The notes beneath the pieces are model-generated. The model was given only the letters and a program-made list of their open reading frames with translations. It had not been told where the DNA came from and did no database searches. The position numbers and the translations under genes are program-made. Source: DATARH01 sp036008175 (GTDB lineage Bacteria > Pseudomonadota > Alphaproteobacteria > ATCC43930 > CGMCC-115725). From it: a DNA stretch of 64,000 nt. Positions 51,057-57,853 of the stretch are shown in pieces (the stretch's first letter is position 1; each line of letters starts with the position of its first letter). The DNA is taken from contig DASYOB010000084.1 of the NCBI GenBank assembly GCA_036008175.1, forward strand, positions 6,944 to 70,943, written 5' to 3'.

Positions 51057-51998
51057 CTAGCGATCGCTGACTGGCGGCAAGCCCTCCTCGCGCCGCACCT
51101 CGTTGATGATCTGCAATACTCGCTCGCGATAGGGCCGGTATTGCACGCCGAACTCCTCGACGAGCCGGCTGTTGTCGATCAGGTAGTTGCCGGACAGCTC
51201 CTTGCCGCCGGTTTCCTTGTCGAAGCTGATTTGCGCGTCGGGCAGGAAGCCGCGCACCATCTCGGCAAGGTCGCCGAGGCTGATTGAGGTCCCGCCGGTG
51301 CTGTAGACCCAATGCTTCGGCTTGTCGGTCATGACGACGCGGGCGAACACCTCGGCGATGTCGTCGACATGGATCGGGCAGCGCATCGCGTCCTTGTACG
51401 GGAACGACACGGCTTTGCCGCGCGCGGGATTGGTGATGCAGAAGACATGGTCGACCGAACCGACGATCTTGTCGTTGCCGGTAACATTGGCCGGCCGGAT
51501 CGCGGTGATCTCGAGCCCGTGCTTTTCGCGGTAATCCTGCGCCTGCCACTCATTGAAGATCTTGTGCATCGCGTACTGGACGTGGCCGTGCCGGAAATCC
51601 TCTTCGGTAACCACGCGATCGCCGTAGAACTTCTGCTCGCCGCTGACCGCCAGCGAGCTGGCGTAGACGACCCGGTTGACGCCGAGAATGCGCGCCGCCT
51701 CGAAGCAATTGTCCATGCCGAGGATGTTGAGCTTGAAGGCGAAGCGCGGCGGGTGCTCGCTGCCGAGCAGATAGGCGAGATTGACGACGCGCGAGGGCTT
51801 CGCAGCCGCCATTTGCGCCACGACGTCGCCGAACTGGGTGACATCGCCGCGCACCACCCGAACCTGCTTGCCGAAATCGCCGTAATTCGCGGTCTGCGGA
51901 TTGATGTCCATGCAGACGATCTCCTCGCCGCGCTGGGCGAGGAGCGGGATGAGACGCCGGCCGATAAACCCGGTGCCGCCGATGATGAAGATGGACAT
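51057..51998 (-). CDS. NAD-dependent epimerase/dehydratase (extended SDR)
   Basis: 313 residues. NAD-binding FIIGGTGFIGRRL, then VVNLAYLLG, the active-site region YASSLAVSG and the YxxxK of VQYAMHKIFNEW. Extended SDR of the UDP-sugar epimerase/dehydratase type; exact sugar not assignable. Bases 50786-51056 downstream contain no convincing gene, only a short frame with CPNCGG that lacks a start. ATG 51998 follows GGAGAG. A strong distant promoter lies about 400 bases upstream (see 52396-52424). Confidence 0.88.
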   Translation of the reverse strand: MSIFIIGGTGFIGRRLIPLLAQRGEEIVCMDINPQTANYGDFGKQVRVVRGDVTQFGDVVAQMAAAKPSRVVNLAYLLGSEHPPRFAFKLNILGMDNCFEAARILGVNRVVYASSLAVSGEQKFYGDRVVTEEDFRHGHVQYAMHKIFNEWQAQDYREKHGLEITAIRPANVTGNDKIVGSVDHVFCITNPARGKAVSFPYKDAMRCPIHVDDIAEVFARVVMTDKPKHWVYSTGGTSISLGDLAEMVRGFLPDAQISFDKETGGKELSGNYLIDNSRLVEEFGVQYRPYRERVLQIINEVRREEGLPPVSDR

Positions 51999-52143
51999 GG
52001 GCGTCTCTCCCTCGATTGCGAACGCTGTTCAGGAACAGCCTAGACGCCTGTCCCGCCAAATGCGATCCCCCGATGCTGCACGGCAGCTCTAGCGCACCGG
52101 CATTTTGCGTGTTGAGGCGCAAGGCTGCGCCCGGATTGTCTTT

Positions 52144-52238
52144 GTAGGGCGGGTGAATCCGGCGAAAGCCGGAGCAACCCGCCATCGGATGCCGCCGCCC
52201 TGAAGAGGGCGGGTTGCGCTGCACTCCACCCGCCCTAC
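52144..52238. repeat. palindromic repeat with 12-base inverted ends
   Basis: GTAGGGCGGGTG (52144-52155) and CACCCGCCCTAC (52227-52238) are perfect inverted ends. An inner GCAACCCGCC (52174-52183) pairs with GGCGGGTTGC (52208-52217), and CCGGCGAAAGCCGG forms a small hairpin in the left arm. A familiar dispersed-repeat type in alphaproteobacteria. Confidence 0.75.
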
Positions 52239-52395
52239 ACGCTGGCCGCGCCAATCGGCCGAAATTCCCTCAGAGCAGGGAATTTTTCGCAATTTATCAG
52301 GGAATTCTGGTTTACGTGGGCGCTGTTTCGTGCGGCTTCGCGAGCCTTGCCGCGCAGCGCGCATCACTCAATTGCGAGTAATGGCAGCATGCTTC

Positions 52396-52424
52396 CGTAT
52401 AACACAATAAATCCGGATTGTCAA
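52396..52424 (-). promoter_or_regulatory. near-consensus sigma70 promoter, minus strand
   Basis: TTGACA (52424-52419), 17-base spacer and TATACG (52401-52396) on the minus strand. The -35 is perfect and the spacing ideal. It points towards the epimerase gene, whose start is about 390 bases downstream with the palindromic repeat in between. Confidence 0.65.
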
Positions 52425-52486
52425 GATAAAAATTGCTGAAAAGGATTAAGGTGTAGGAGAACGCCGTCCGGCCCTCGCTGGGCTCT

Positions 52487-53092
52487 TTAGTCGAAATCTT
52501 CGGCGAGGGCGGAGCGCACCGGCTCGGGCATCACCGCCATGTGCCCGTAATTGGGATGGTCGAAGCCGACGAGGACCTGAGTCCCGGGTTTCTTGAAGGC
52601 GGCGATCTGCCCCGGTGCAAACGGAAACCGGAGGAACTGCACCGAGGAGGCCTTGCCCTCGGGGCTGGTGTTTTCGCGGGTCGGGTCGGCCTCGCCGCGC
52701 ACGCGCTGCCCGGGGACCTCGATGAAAGCGTGGTTTTCGATCCCGCCGAGCCGCGCCAGAGTGGTTTCCCGTCGCTTCGGGTCGTCGATCTCGAACATCA
52801 CCGTCGCAACCAATTCGCCGCCCTGCGGGATCAGCGGGTTGTAAGCGGCCAGCTCATCGGCGATCTGCGCTTCGCCGCCCTTCTCGATGTACAGCATCTC
52901 CTGGACCTGCTGCCACATCGTGTCGAAATTCTCGAAATAGAAGGTGGCGAACGGCCCGACTTCGATGCGGCGGTGCTTTTTGAGTTCGGTGATGTCGCGC
53001 CGGCGCTCGCGCCGGATCTTGACGTACTCGTCCAGCGGCAGGATGTCGGCACGCGTCAGCTGGCGCCGGTTCCGCGATTTTGTGGCGTTCAT
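52487..53092 (-). CDS. DUF3501 family protein
   Basis: 201 residues matching DUF3501: QLTRADILPLDEYVKIRRERRRDITELKKHRRIEVGPFATFYFENFDTMWQQVQEMLYIEKGG. It is the usual partner of a CCG-domain Fe-S protein, here encoded upstream with stop/start overlap (ATGA). ATG 53092 follows AGGAGAG. Function unproven; the pair is often linked to rubrerythrin, as here, suggesting an oxidative or redox role. Confidence 0.88.
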   Translation of the reverse strand: MNATKSRNRRQLTRADILPLDEYVKIRRERRRDITELKKHRRIEVGPFATFYFENFDTMWQQVQEMLYIEKGGEAQIADELAAYNPLIPQGGELVATVMFEIDDPKRRETTLARLGGIENHAFIEVPGQRVRGEADPTRENTSPEGKASSVQFLRFPFAPGQIAAFKKPGTQVLVGFDHPNYGHMAVMPEPVRSALAEDFD

Positions 53093-54459
53093 GCTCTCCT
53101 CGTGGCTGGCGCGGCGTAGTCGGCGAGACCATAGGCTCGGGCGAAAAGCTCGATCGGATGGAAGGCCCGCACCGGCAACGACTCGGTTCCGGCCAGCACT
53201 TCCATCCCTTGCCGGATGTGCATGCCGGCGAGCGGGCATTCGGAGGCGAGGAACGCGTCGGGATTGCCCAGCGCCTGGCGGGCGACCGGACGGCCGACCT
53301 TGAGCGCGGTCTCGAAATTGCCCTTCATGACGCCCCAGGAGCCGCCATGCCCCGAGCAGCGCTCGATCACCGTGACCTGCGCCTCGGGCACCAGCCGCAG
53401 CATCTCCGCCGCCTTCTGGCCCATGTTCTGGGCCCGGGCATGACAGGCCATATGCAGCGTCACCGGACCGTCGAGCTGCTTAAGACCCGGCGCCAGCCCC
53501 TCCTTGCGGGCGATATCGACAATGTATTCGGCGACATCGAACGTCGCTTCTGACAGCTTTTTGACCGCCGGATCATCCGGCACTATCAACGGCCACTCGA
53601 ATTTCAGCATCAGGGCGCAGGACGGCACCATCGCGACGATGTGGTAGCCCTTGTCGATCCAAGGGCCGAGCGTCGCTGCAACCTGTCGCGCGCCGGCCGC
53701 GACCTTGGCGAGATCGCCCGCTTCCAATTGCGGCATCTGGCAGCATTGCGGATAGACCACCTCGGTCTCGACCCCGTTCCTGGCCAGCACCGCCTGGGTT
53801 GCCTCGCCGATGCTCGGATTGTTGTAGTTGACGAAGCAGGTGGCGTAGAGCACCGCCTTGCGCCCGGCCGCCGGCGCGTTCCTGTCGACCGACGGCGGCG
53901 CGCTCTTCGCCCGTCCGACAAAGGTGCGGCTGTGGTGCTTCGGCAATTCGGCGTTGCGGTCGACACCCGCGAGCTTTTCGAGGGCCGGCCGGGTCAGTCC
54001 GTTGTGGCGGTCGCTGCCCCAATTGGCCAGCGGCGCGACGAAGCGCGCGAGCTCGCCATTGCGATCGGTCTTGCCGAGCTCGCGGCGGGCCAGCCTCACC
54101 TTTCCTTCCTTAAACTCGACCGCGCGGTAGCGCAGCATGACATGCGGAAAATCGACATTGAACTCATGCGGCGGCACATACGGGCACTTCGTCATAAAGC
54201 ACATGTCGCAGAGCGTGCAGGCGTCCGCGACCTTCTGGTATTCGGCGACGGGCACCGCATCGAGCTCGCCTGTCTCGGAATTGTCGATCAGATCGAACAG
54301 GCGCGGGAAGGAATCGCACAGATTGAAGCAGCGGCGGCAGCCGTGACAGATGTCGAAGATGCGTTGCATCTCCGCTTCTGTCTTGCTGCGATCGGTGAAA
54401 TCCGGGTCTTCCCAGCGCAATACATGACGGGTGGGGGCTTCCAGGCTGCCTTCGCGCAT
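53089..54459 (-). CDS. (Fe-S)-binding CCG-domain protein, GlpC/HdrD-like
   Basis: 456 residues. Two 4Fe-4S motifs sit at CHGCRRCFNLC (about residue 38) and CTLCDMCFMTKCP (about 80). Two cysteine-rich CCG domains follow: ATCFVNYNNPSIGEATQAVL ... PQCCQMPQLEAGD, then MACHARAQNMGQKAAEML ... ERCSGHGGSWG. These fit the heterodisulfide reductase/GlpC family that passes electrons between quinones or thiols. ATG 54459 is chosen; the longer open frame upstream has no domain. Its stop overlaps the DUF3501 start, so the two are coupled. Confidence 0.88.
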   Translation of the reverse strand: MREGSLEAPTRHVLRWEDPDFTDRSKTEAEMQRIFDICHGCRRCFNLCDSFPRLFDLIDNSETGELDAVPVAEYQKVADACTLCDMCFMTKCPYVPPHEFNVDFPHVMLRYRAVEFKEGKVRLARRELGKTDRNGELARFVAPLANWGSDRHNGLTRPALEKLAGVDRNAELPKHHSRTFVGRAKSAPPSVDRNAPAAGRKAVLYATCFVNYNNPSIGEATQAVLARNGVETEVVYPQCCQMPQLEAGDLAKVAAGARQVAATLGPWIDKGYHIVAMVPSCALMLKFEWPLIVPDDPAVKKLSEATFDVAEYIVDIARKEGLAPGLKQLDGPVTLHMACHARAQNMGQKAAEMLRLVPEAQVTVIERCSGHGGSWGVMKGNFETALKVGRPVARQALGNPDAFLASECPLAGMHIRQGMEVLAGTESLPVRAFHPIELFARAYGLADYAAPATRRA

Positions 54460-54505
54460 CGGTCCTTGTGCCGGCCTGTTCTGCCGGCCTCCTTTGAATG
54501 TGCCA

Positions 54506-54535
54506 GGGGCGCGGAAGGCCACCCCTCCGCGCCCC
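54506..54535 (-). terminator. hairpin after rubrerythrin gene
   Basis: GGGGCGCGGA (54506-54515) and TCCGCGCCCC (54526-54535) form a perfect 10-base stem with a 10-base loop, 26 bases beyond the rubrerythrin stop on its strand. No U-tract, so it may only stabilise the 3' end. Confidence 0.5.
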
Positions 54536-54561
54536 CTCACGTCAGAACGTTTAGTCCTGGG

Positions 54562-54981
54562 TTATGCCAAGGTGTCGAGCGCCCGCTGGAAGCGGCCGGC
54601 ATGCGACTTCTCGGCCTTGGCCAGGGTCTCGAACCAATCGGCGATCTCCTCGAAACCCTCTTCGCGGGCGGTGCGCGCCATGCCTGGATACATATCCGTG
54701 TATTCGTGGGTCTCGCCCGCGATTGCGGCACGCAGATTGTCTCCGGTACCGCCGATCGGCTTGCCGGTCGCCGGATCGCCGACTTCTTCGAGGTACTCAA
54801 GGTGGCCGTGGGCATGGCCGGTCTCGCCCTCGGCGGTCGAGCGGAACACAGACGATACGTCGTTGTAACCCTCGACGTCCGCCTTCTGAGCGAAATACAG
54901 ATAGCGGCGATTGGCCTGGCTTTCGCCGGCAAAGGCGGCCTTCAGATTTTCCTCGGTTTTTGAATTTTTCAGAGCTGGCAT
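54562..54981 (-). CDS. rubrerythrin (ferritin-like di-iron protein)
   Basis: 139 residues, a four-helix ferritin-like domain without the C-terminal rubredoxin. Di-iron ligands are in FAGESQANRRYL, AEGETGHAHGHLEYL, AGETHEY and LAKAEKSHAGRF. It reduces hydrogen peroxide or handles iron. ATG 54981 follows GGAGAGAA; the ORF start four codons earlier is less likely. It has a sigma70 promoter and a candidate Irr box upstream, and lies between the Fe-S/DUF3501 pair and irr, forming an iron/oxidative stress module. Confidence 0.9.
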   Translation of the reverse strand: MPALKNSKTEENLKAAFAGESQANRRYLYFAQKADVEGYNDVSSVFRSTAEGETGHAHGHLEYLEEVGDPATGKPIGGTGDNLRAAIAGETHEYTDMYPGMARTAREEGFEEIADWFETLAKAEKSHAGRFQRALDTLA

Positions 54982-55047
54982 ACTTCTCTCCATGTTGCAC
55001 GCGGCGGGCGGCCGCCGCGAACCGGGCTGCCCTTACCGACCTCCTAT

Positions 55048-55076
55048 TGTATAGGCAGAGTCGGAGGGCGAGTCAA
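55048..55076 (-). promoter_or_regulatory. sigma70-like promoter of the rubrerythrin gene
   Basis: TTGACT (55076-55071), 17-base spacer, TATACA (55053-55048) on the minus strand. Both hexamers match five of six. The transcript would start about 60 bases before the rubrerythrin ATG. Confidence 0.7.
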
Positions 55077-55082
55077 CGTTGT

Positions 55083-55097
55083 TTAGAACAATTCTAA
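55083..55097. promoter_or_regulatory. candidate Irr box (iron control element)
   Basis: TTAGAACAATTCTAA is a 6-3-6 palindrome that resembles the alphaproteobacterial ICE/Irr box. It lies 7 bases upstream of the -35 of the rubrerythrin promoter and 21 bases past the irr stop, a position suited to Irr control. Confidence 0.65.
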
Positions 55098-55117
55098 TCT
55101 GGAAGAAAAGCGGCGGT

Positions 55118-55552
55118 TTAGCTGTCGCGCCGGATGCGGATGATCACATCCACCCGCCGGATCTCAGCCCCTTCCGGCGGCTGCGGCAACTGACCGACCA
55201 TCACCATCTCGCCCGGAATGTCCTGCAGAAGGCCGGTCGATTCGCAGAAAAAGTGATGGTGGTCATCGTTGTTCGTATCGAAATACGATCGACCGGGTTC
55301 AACTACGACCTCACGCAGCAGGCCGGCCGCAGTGAACTGGTGCAGCGTGTTGTAAACCGTGGCCAACGACACCGGGATCGACGCTGCGGTCGCCTCGCCG
55401 TGCAATTGCTCGGCGGTGACGTGCCGGTCGGCAGCCCCGAACAGGAGCCCCGCCAGAGCGACGCGCTGCCGGGTTGGACGCAATCCCACCGCGCGCAGAC
55501 GCTCGATCACGTTCGGCGATATCAGGTCGGCTGAAGGCGACGACACTTCCAT
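55118..55552 (-). CDS. irr: Irr, iron response regulator (Fur family)
   Basis: 144 residues from ATG 55552 (MEVSSPSADLIS). The DNA-binding part is GLRPTRQRVALAGLLFGAADRHVTAEQLHGEA, and the dimer/heme region has YFDTNNDDHHHFFCESTGLLQDIPGEMVMVG with the HHH heme-linked motif of Irr. The N-terminal heme regulatory GCPWH motif of Bradyrhizobium Irr is absent, as in many Irr proteins. Irr controls iron, heme and oxidative stress genes. The candidate box lies downstream, before rubrerythrin. Confidence 0.88.
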   Translation of the reverse strand: MEVSSPSADLISPNVIERLRAVGLRPTRQRVALAGLLFGAADRHVTAEQLHGEATAASIPVSLATVYNTLHQFTAAGLLREVVVEPGRSYFDTNNDDHHHFFCESTGLLQDIPGEMVMVGQLPQPPEGAEIRRVDVIIRIRRDS

Positions 55553-55611
55553 GACCAAGATATAAGAGCCGATCAACAGAAAATAAAGCGTACCGGCATC
55601 ACCGCGTGCGA

Positions 55612-57009
55612 TCAATCGCCGGTTTGCAGGCGCTCGACCAACTCTTTCACTGTCGGAACATAGCCGTTCGCGTAAAACGGGTCCGCGGCGAAGCGGTAGG
55701 CGTTGTGCCCGGCAAACATCAGCTGGAACTCGACATCGTCCGAATGTCGAATCGCCTGCAGGGTCTTCTGGATGCAGAAACTGCGCGGGTCGGTTTTCTT
55801 GCCGGTGGTGGCGGCCTCATTTTGCGCCCAATTGGAGAACTGGCAGGCGCTGAGGCAACCCATGCAGTTGATCTGATCGGTGCGGATCTCGAACGCCTTC
55901 GGGGGCGTTACAAAAATCAGGGTCGAATCCGGGGTTCGCAGCGCTTCGGTAAATCCTTCCGCGACCCACCGCTCCGCCGCTTCGCGGTCATGCGGGGTCA
56001 GGTACACAAGCCGGCCACGTGCCCCGACATGAAACGGCGCGGCATGCTCGCCGACCGACTCGACGGAATAGGCAACCTGCCGCTCCGAACGCTGCTGCAG
56101 CTCCTTTAGGAAGTCGTTGAGTACGGCCGAGGAATAGAACCCGGTCGGGCTGAACCGGTTGAGCAGGACGTCGCCTTCCTGCAAGGTCAGCAGCTTGCTC
56201 TTCCAGGCGTCGGAGATCGGACTCTCCTGGGTGAGCAGCGGCCGCGTTCCGAACTGAAAGGCGACAGGACCGATTTCCGGATTGTCGATCCAATCGGCCC
56301 ATTCGCGCAGGTACCAGATGCCGCCGGCCATAAAGATCGGCGTCGCGTCGAGCCCGAATTCGGCCATCATGCTGCGCAGCTCGCGAACCCGCGGGTAAGG
56401 CGGTTCGGGCCGCGCCGGATCCTCGCTGTTGGTGATGCCATTATGGCCGCCCGCCAGCCACGGATCCTCGTAGACGACGCCGCCGAGCCAGTCGCGAAAC
56501 TTGTGGTAGGCGCGCTTCCACAAGGCCCGGAACGCGCGCGCCGAGGACACGATCGGGTAATAGTGGACCCCATATCGGCCGCAGATCTCGGCGATGCGGT
56601 AGGGCATGCCGGCACCGCAGGTAACGCCATGAATGAGGCCGCGCGCGCCGTCGAGCACGCCATGCAGGACGCGCTCGGCCGCCGCCATCTCCCACAGCAC
56701 GTTCATGTGGATGCGGCCATGCCCATTCGACCGCTCGTAGGCGACGCGCGCCTGCTGGATCCCGCCGGCGATCGCGTAGGCGACCAACTCCTCGTGGCGC
56801 TCGCGCCGGGTGCGACCATAATAAAGCTGAGGAATAAGCGCGCCGGCATCGCTGTAGCTGTCGGCGTTGACCCCGGAAAACGTGCCGACACCGCCCGAGG
56901 CGGCCCAGGCCCCCGAGCTTTCGCCGTTCGATATGGAAATACCCTTGCCGCCCTCGACGAGCGGCAGCACGTCGCGGCCGGAAATCCTCAGTGGATTGAG
57001 CGGCTTCAC
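55612..57009 (-). CDS. nitronate monooxygenase-like flavoprotein (2-nitropropane dioxygenase family)
   Basis: 465 residues from GTG 57009, with AAGGAGC six bases before it. The N-terminal part (PLVEGGKGISISNGESSGAWAASGGVGTFSGVN) and PIFMAGGIW, then FQFGTRPLLTQESPIS, fit the NMO TIM-barrel. The C-terminal segment has CMGCLSACQFSNWAQ, absent from classical NMOs, which may bind a metal or cluster. Function in nitronate detoxification is plausible but unproven. It starts at the GTGA overlap with the GDPD gene. Confidence 0.82.
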   Translation of the reverse strand: MKPLNPLRISGRDVLPLVEGGKGISISNGESSGAWAASGGVGTFSGVNADSYSDAGALIPQLYYGRTRRERHEELVAYAIAGGIQQARVAYERSNGHGRIHMNVLWEMAAAERVLHGVLDGARGLIHGVTCGAGMPYRIAEICGRYGVHYYPIVSSARAFRALWKRAYHKFRDWLGGVVYEDPWLAGGHNGITNSEDPARPEPPYPRVRELRSMMAEFGLDATPIFMAGGIWYLREWADWIDNPEIGPVAFQFGTRPLLTQESPISDAWKSKLLTLQEGDVLLNRFSPTGFYSSAVLNDFLKELQQRSERQVAYSVESVGEHAAPFHVGARGRLVYLTPHDREAAERWVAEGFTEALRTPDSTLIFVTPPKAFEIRTDQINCMGCLSACQFSNWAQNEAATTGKKTDPRSFCIQKTLQAIRHSDDVEFQLMFAGHNAYRFAADPFYANGYVPTVKELVERLQTGD

Positions 57010-57824
57010 CGAATTGCTCCTTGCCCCGGCACCGCGGCAGAATGTTCGACGGCGCCCCTGTGCCGACCCGACTGATCGCCGACGGTACCCCACAAAATTA
57101 TATCGGGAGCGTCCGAGAAAACAGAACTGACCCCCCAATCGAACAATAGGCGCGCCCGCGCCGGATCGTTGACGGTATAGGCCAGAAGCGGATAACCCGC
57201 GTCACGGATCTCCGCAACCCGGCCAGGCCGAAGCCGGCGGTGATCGGCGCCGATTACCGCGCAGCCAAGCCGCAACGCGGTCTCGGCCCAGCCTCGGGGC
57301 ACCATCCGAAGCAGCAGACCGCGCGGAATTTCCGGGGCGAGTTCCCGGAGCGCCGCCATCGCGCGCGGCAGAAAACTCGATACGAGCACCGCCCCGGCCC
57401 GACCGCGCAGCCGCTGCAGCGCCGCCACCACCGCTGCGGCGGTGGCGTAATCGCGGCCGCGATCTGCCTTGATCTCGATATTTGTGGTGAGGCCGAGTTC
57501 CGCCGCCAAAAGCAGCGCCTCGTCGAGCGTCGGCACCCGCTCCCCGGCAAACGCCGGATCGAAGCGAGCCCCGGCATCGCATTCCCGGATCGCGGCGAGC
57601 GTCTGCGCCGACACCCGACCGCGCCCGGTCGTGGTGCGGTCAAGACTGGGATCGTGGCAAAGGACGAGCGCGCCGTCCGCGGTCAGGCGCACATCAAATT
57701 CGACCGCGCTGCACCCGAGGGCCTTCGCTCGGCGCAGGCCGGCCAAGGTGTTTTCGGGCGCCCGCATCGCGGCGCCGCGATGCCCAATGACCCAGCCGAG
57801 CGGCGGGCAGACGGCATTTGCCAT
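57006..57824 (-). CDS. glycerophosphodiester phosphodiesterase (GDPD family)
   Basis: 272 residues with the GDPD signature: IGHRGAAMRAPENT (catalytic His, Arg and Glu), EFDVRLTADGALVLCHDPSLDRTT, NIEIKADRG and AYTVNDPARARLLFDWGV. No signal peptide, so cytoplasmic, UgpQ-like. It hydrolyses deacylated phospholipids to glycerol-3-phosphate. Its stop overlaps the nitronate monooxygenase start (GTGA). Confidence 0.9.
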   Translation of the reverse strand: MANAVCPPLGWVIGHRGAAMRAPENTLAGLRRAKALGCSAVEFDVRLTADGALVLCHDPSLDRTTTGRGRVSAQTLAAIRECDAGARFDPAFAGERVPTLDEALLLAAELGLTTNIEIKADRGRDYATAAAVVAALQRLRGRAGAVLVSSFLPRAMAALRELAPEIPRGLLLRMVPRGWAETALRLGCAVIGADHRRLRPGRVAEIRDAGYPLLAYTVNDPARARLLFDWGVSSVFSDAPDIILWGTVGDQSGRHRGAVEHSAAVPGQGAIR

Positions 57825-57853
57825 CGAATGCTGCGCGGCTGTCGCCGTCAGAG

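Larger units (their letters stand above)
51999..52486. other. long intergenic leader upstream of epimerase
   Basis: About 490 bases without a gene. From left: 51999-52143 nothing notable; 52144-52238 palindromic repeat; 52263-52284 an AATTCCCT/AGGGAATT hairpin with a further CAGGGAATT copy at 52298-52306; 52380-52450 AT-rich with a minus-strand promoter (52396-52424). The DUF3501 gene ends at the right edge. An untranslated leader or small RNA could start here. Confidence 0.5.
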
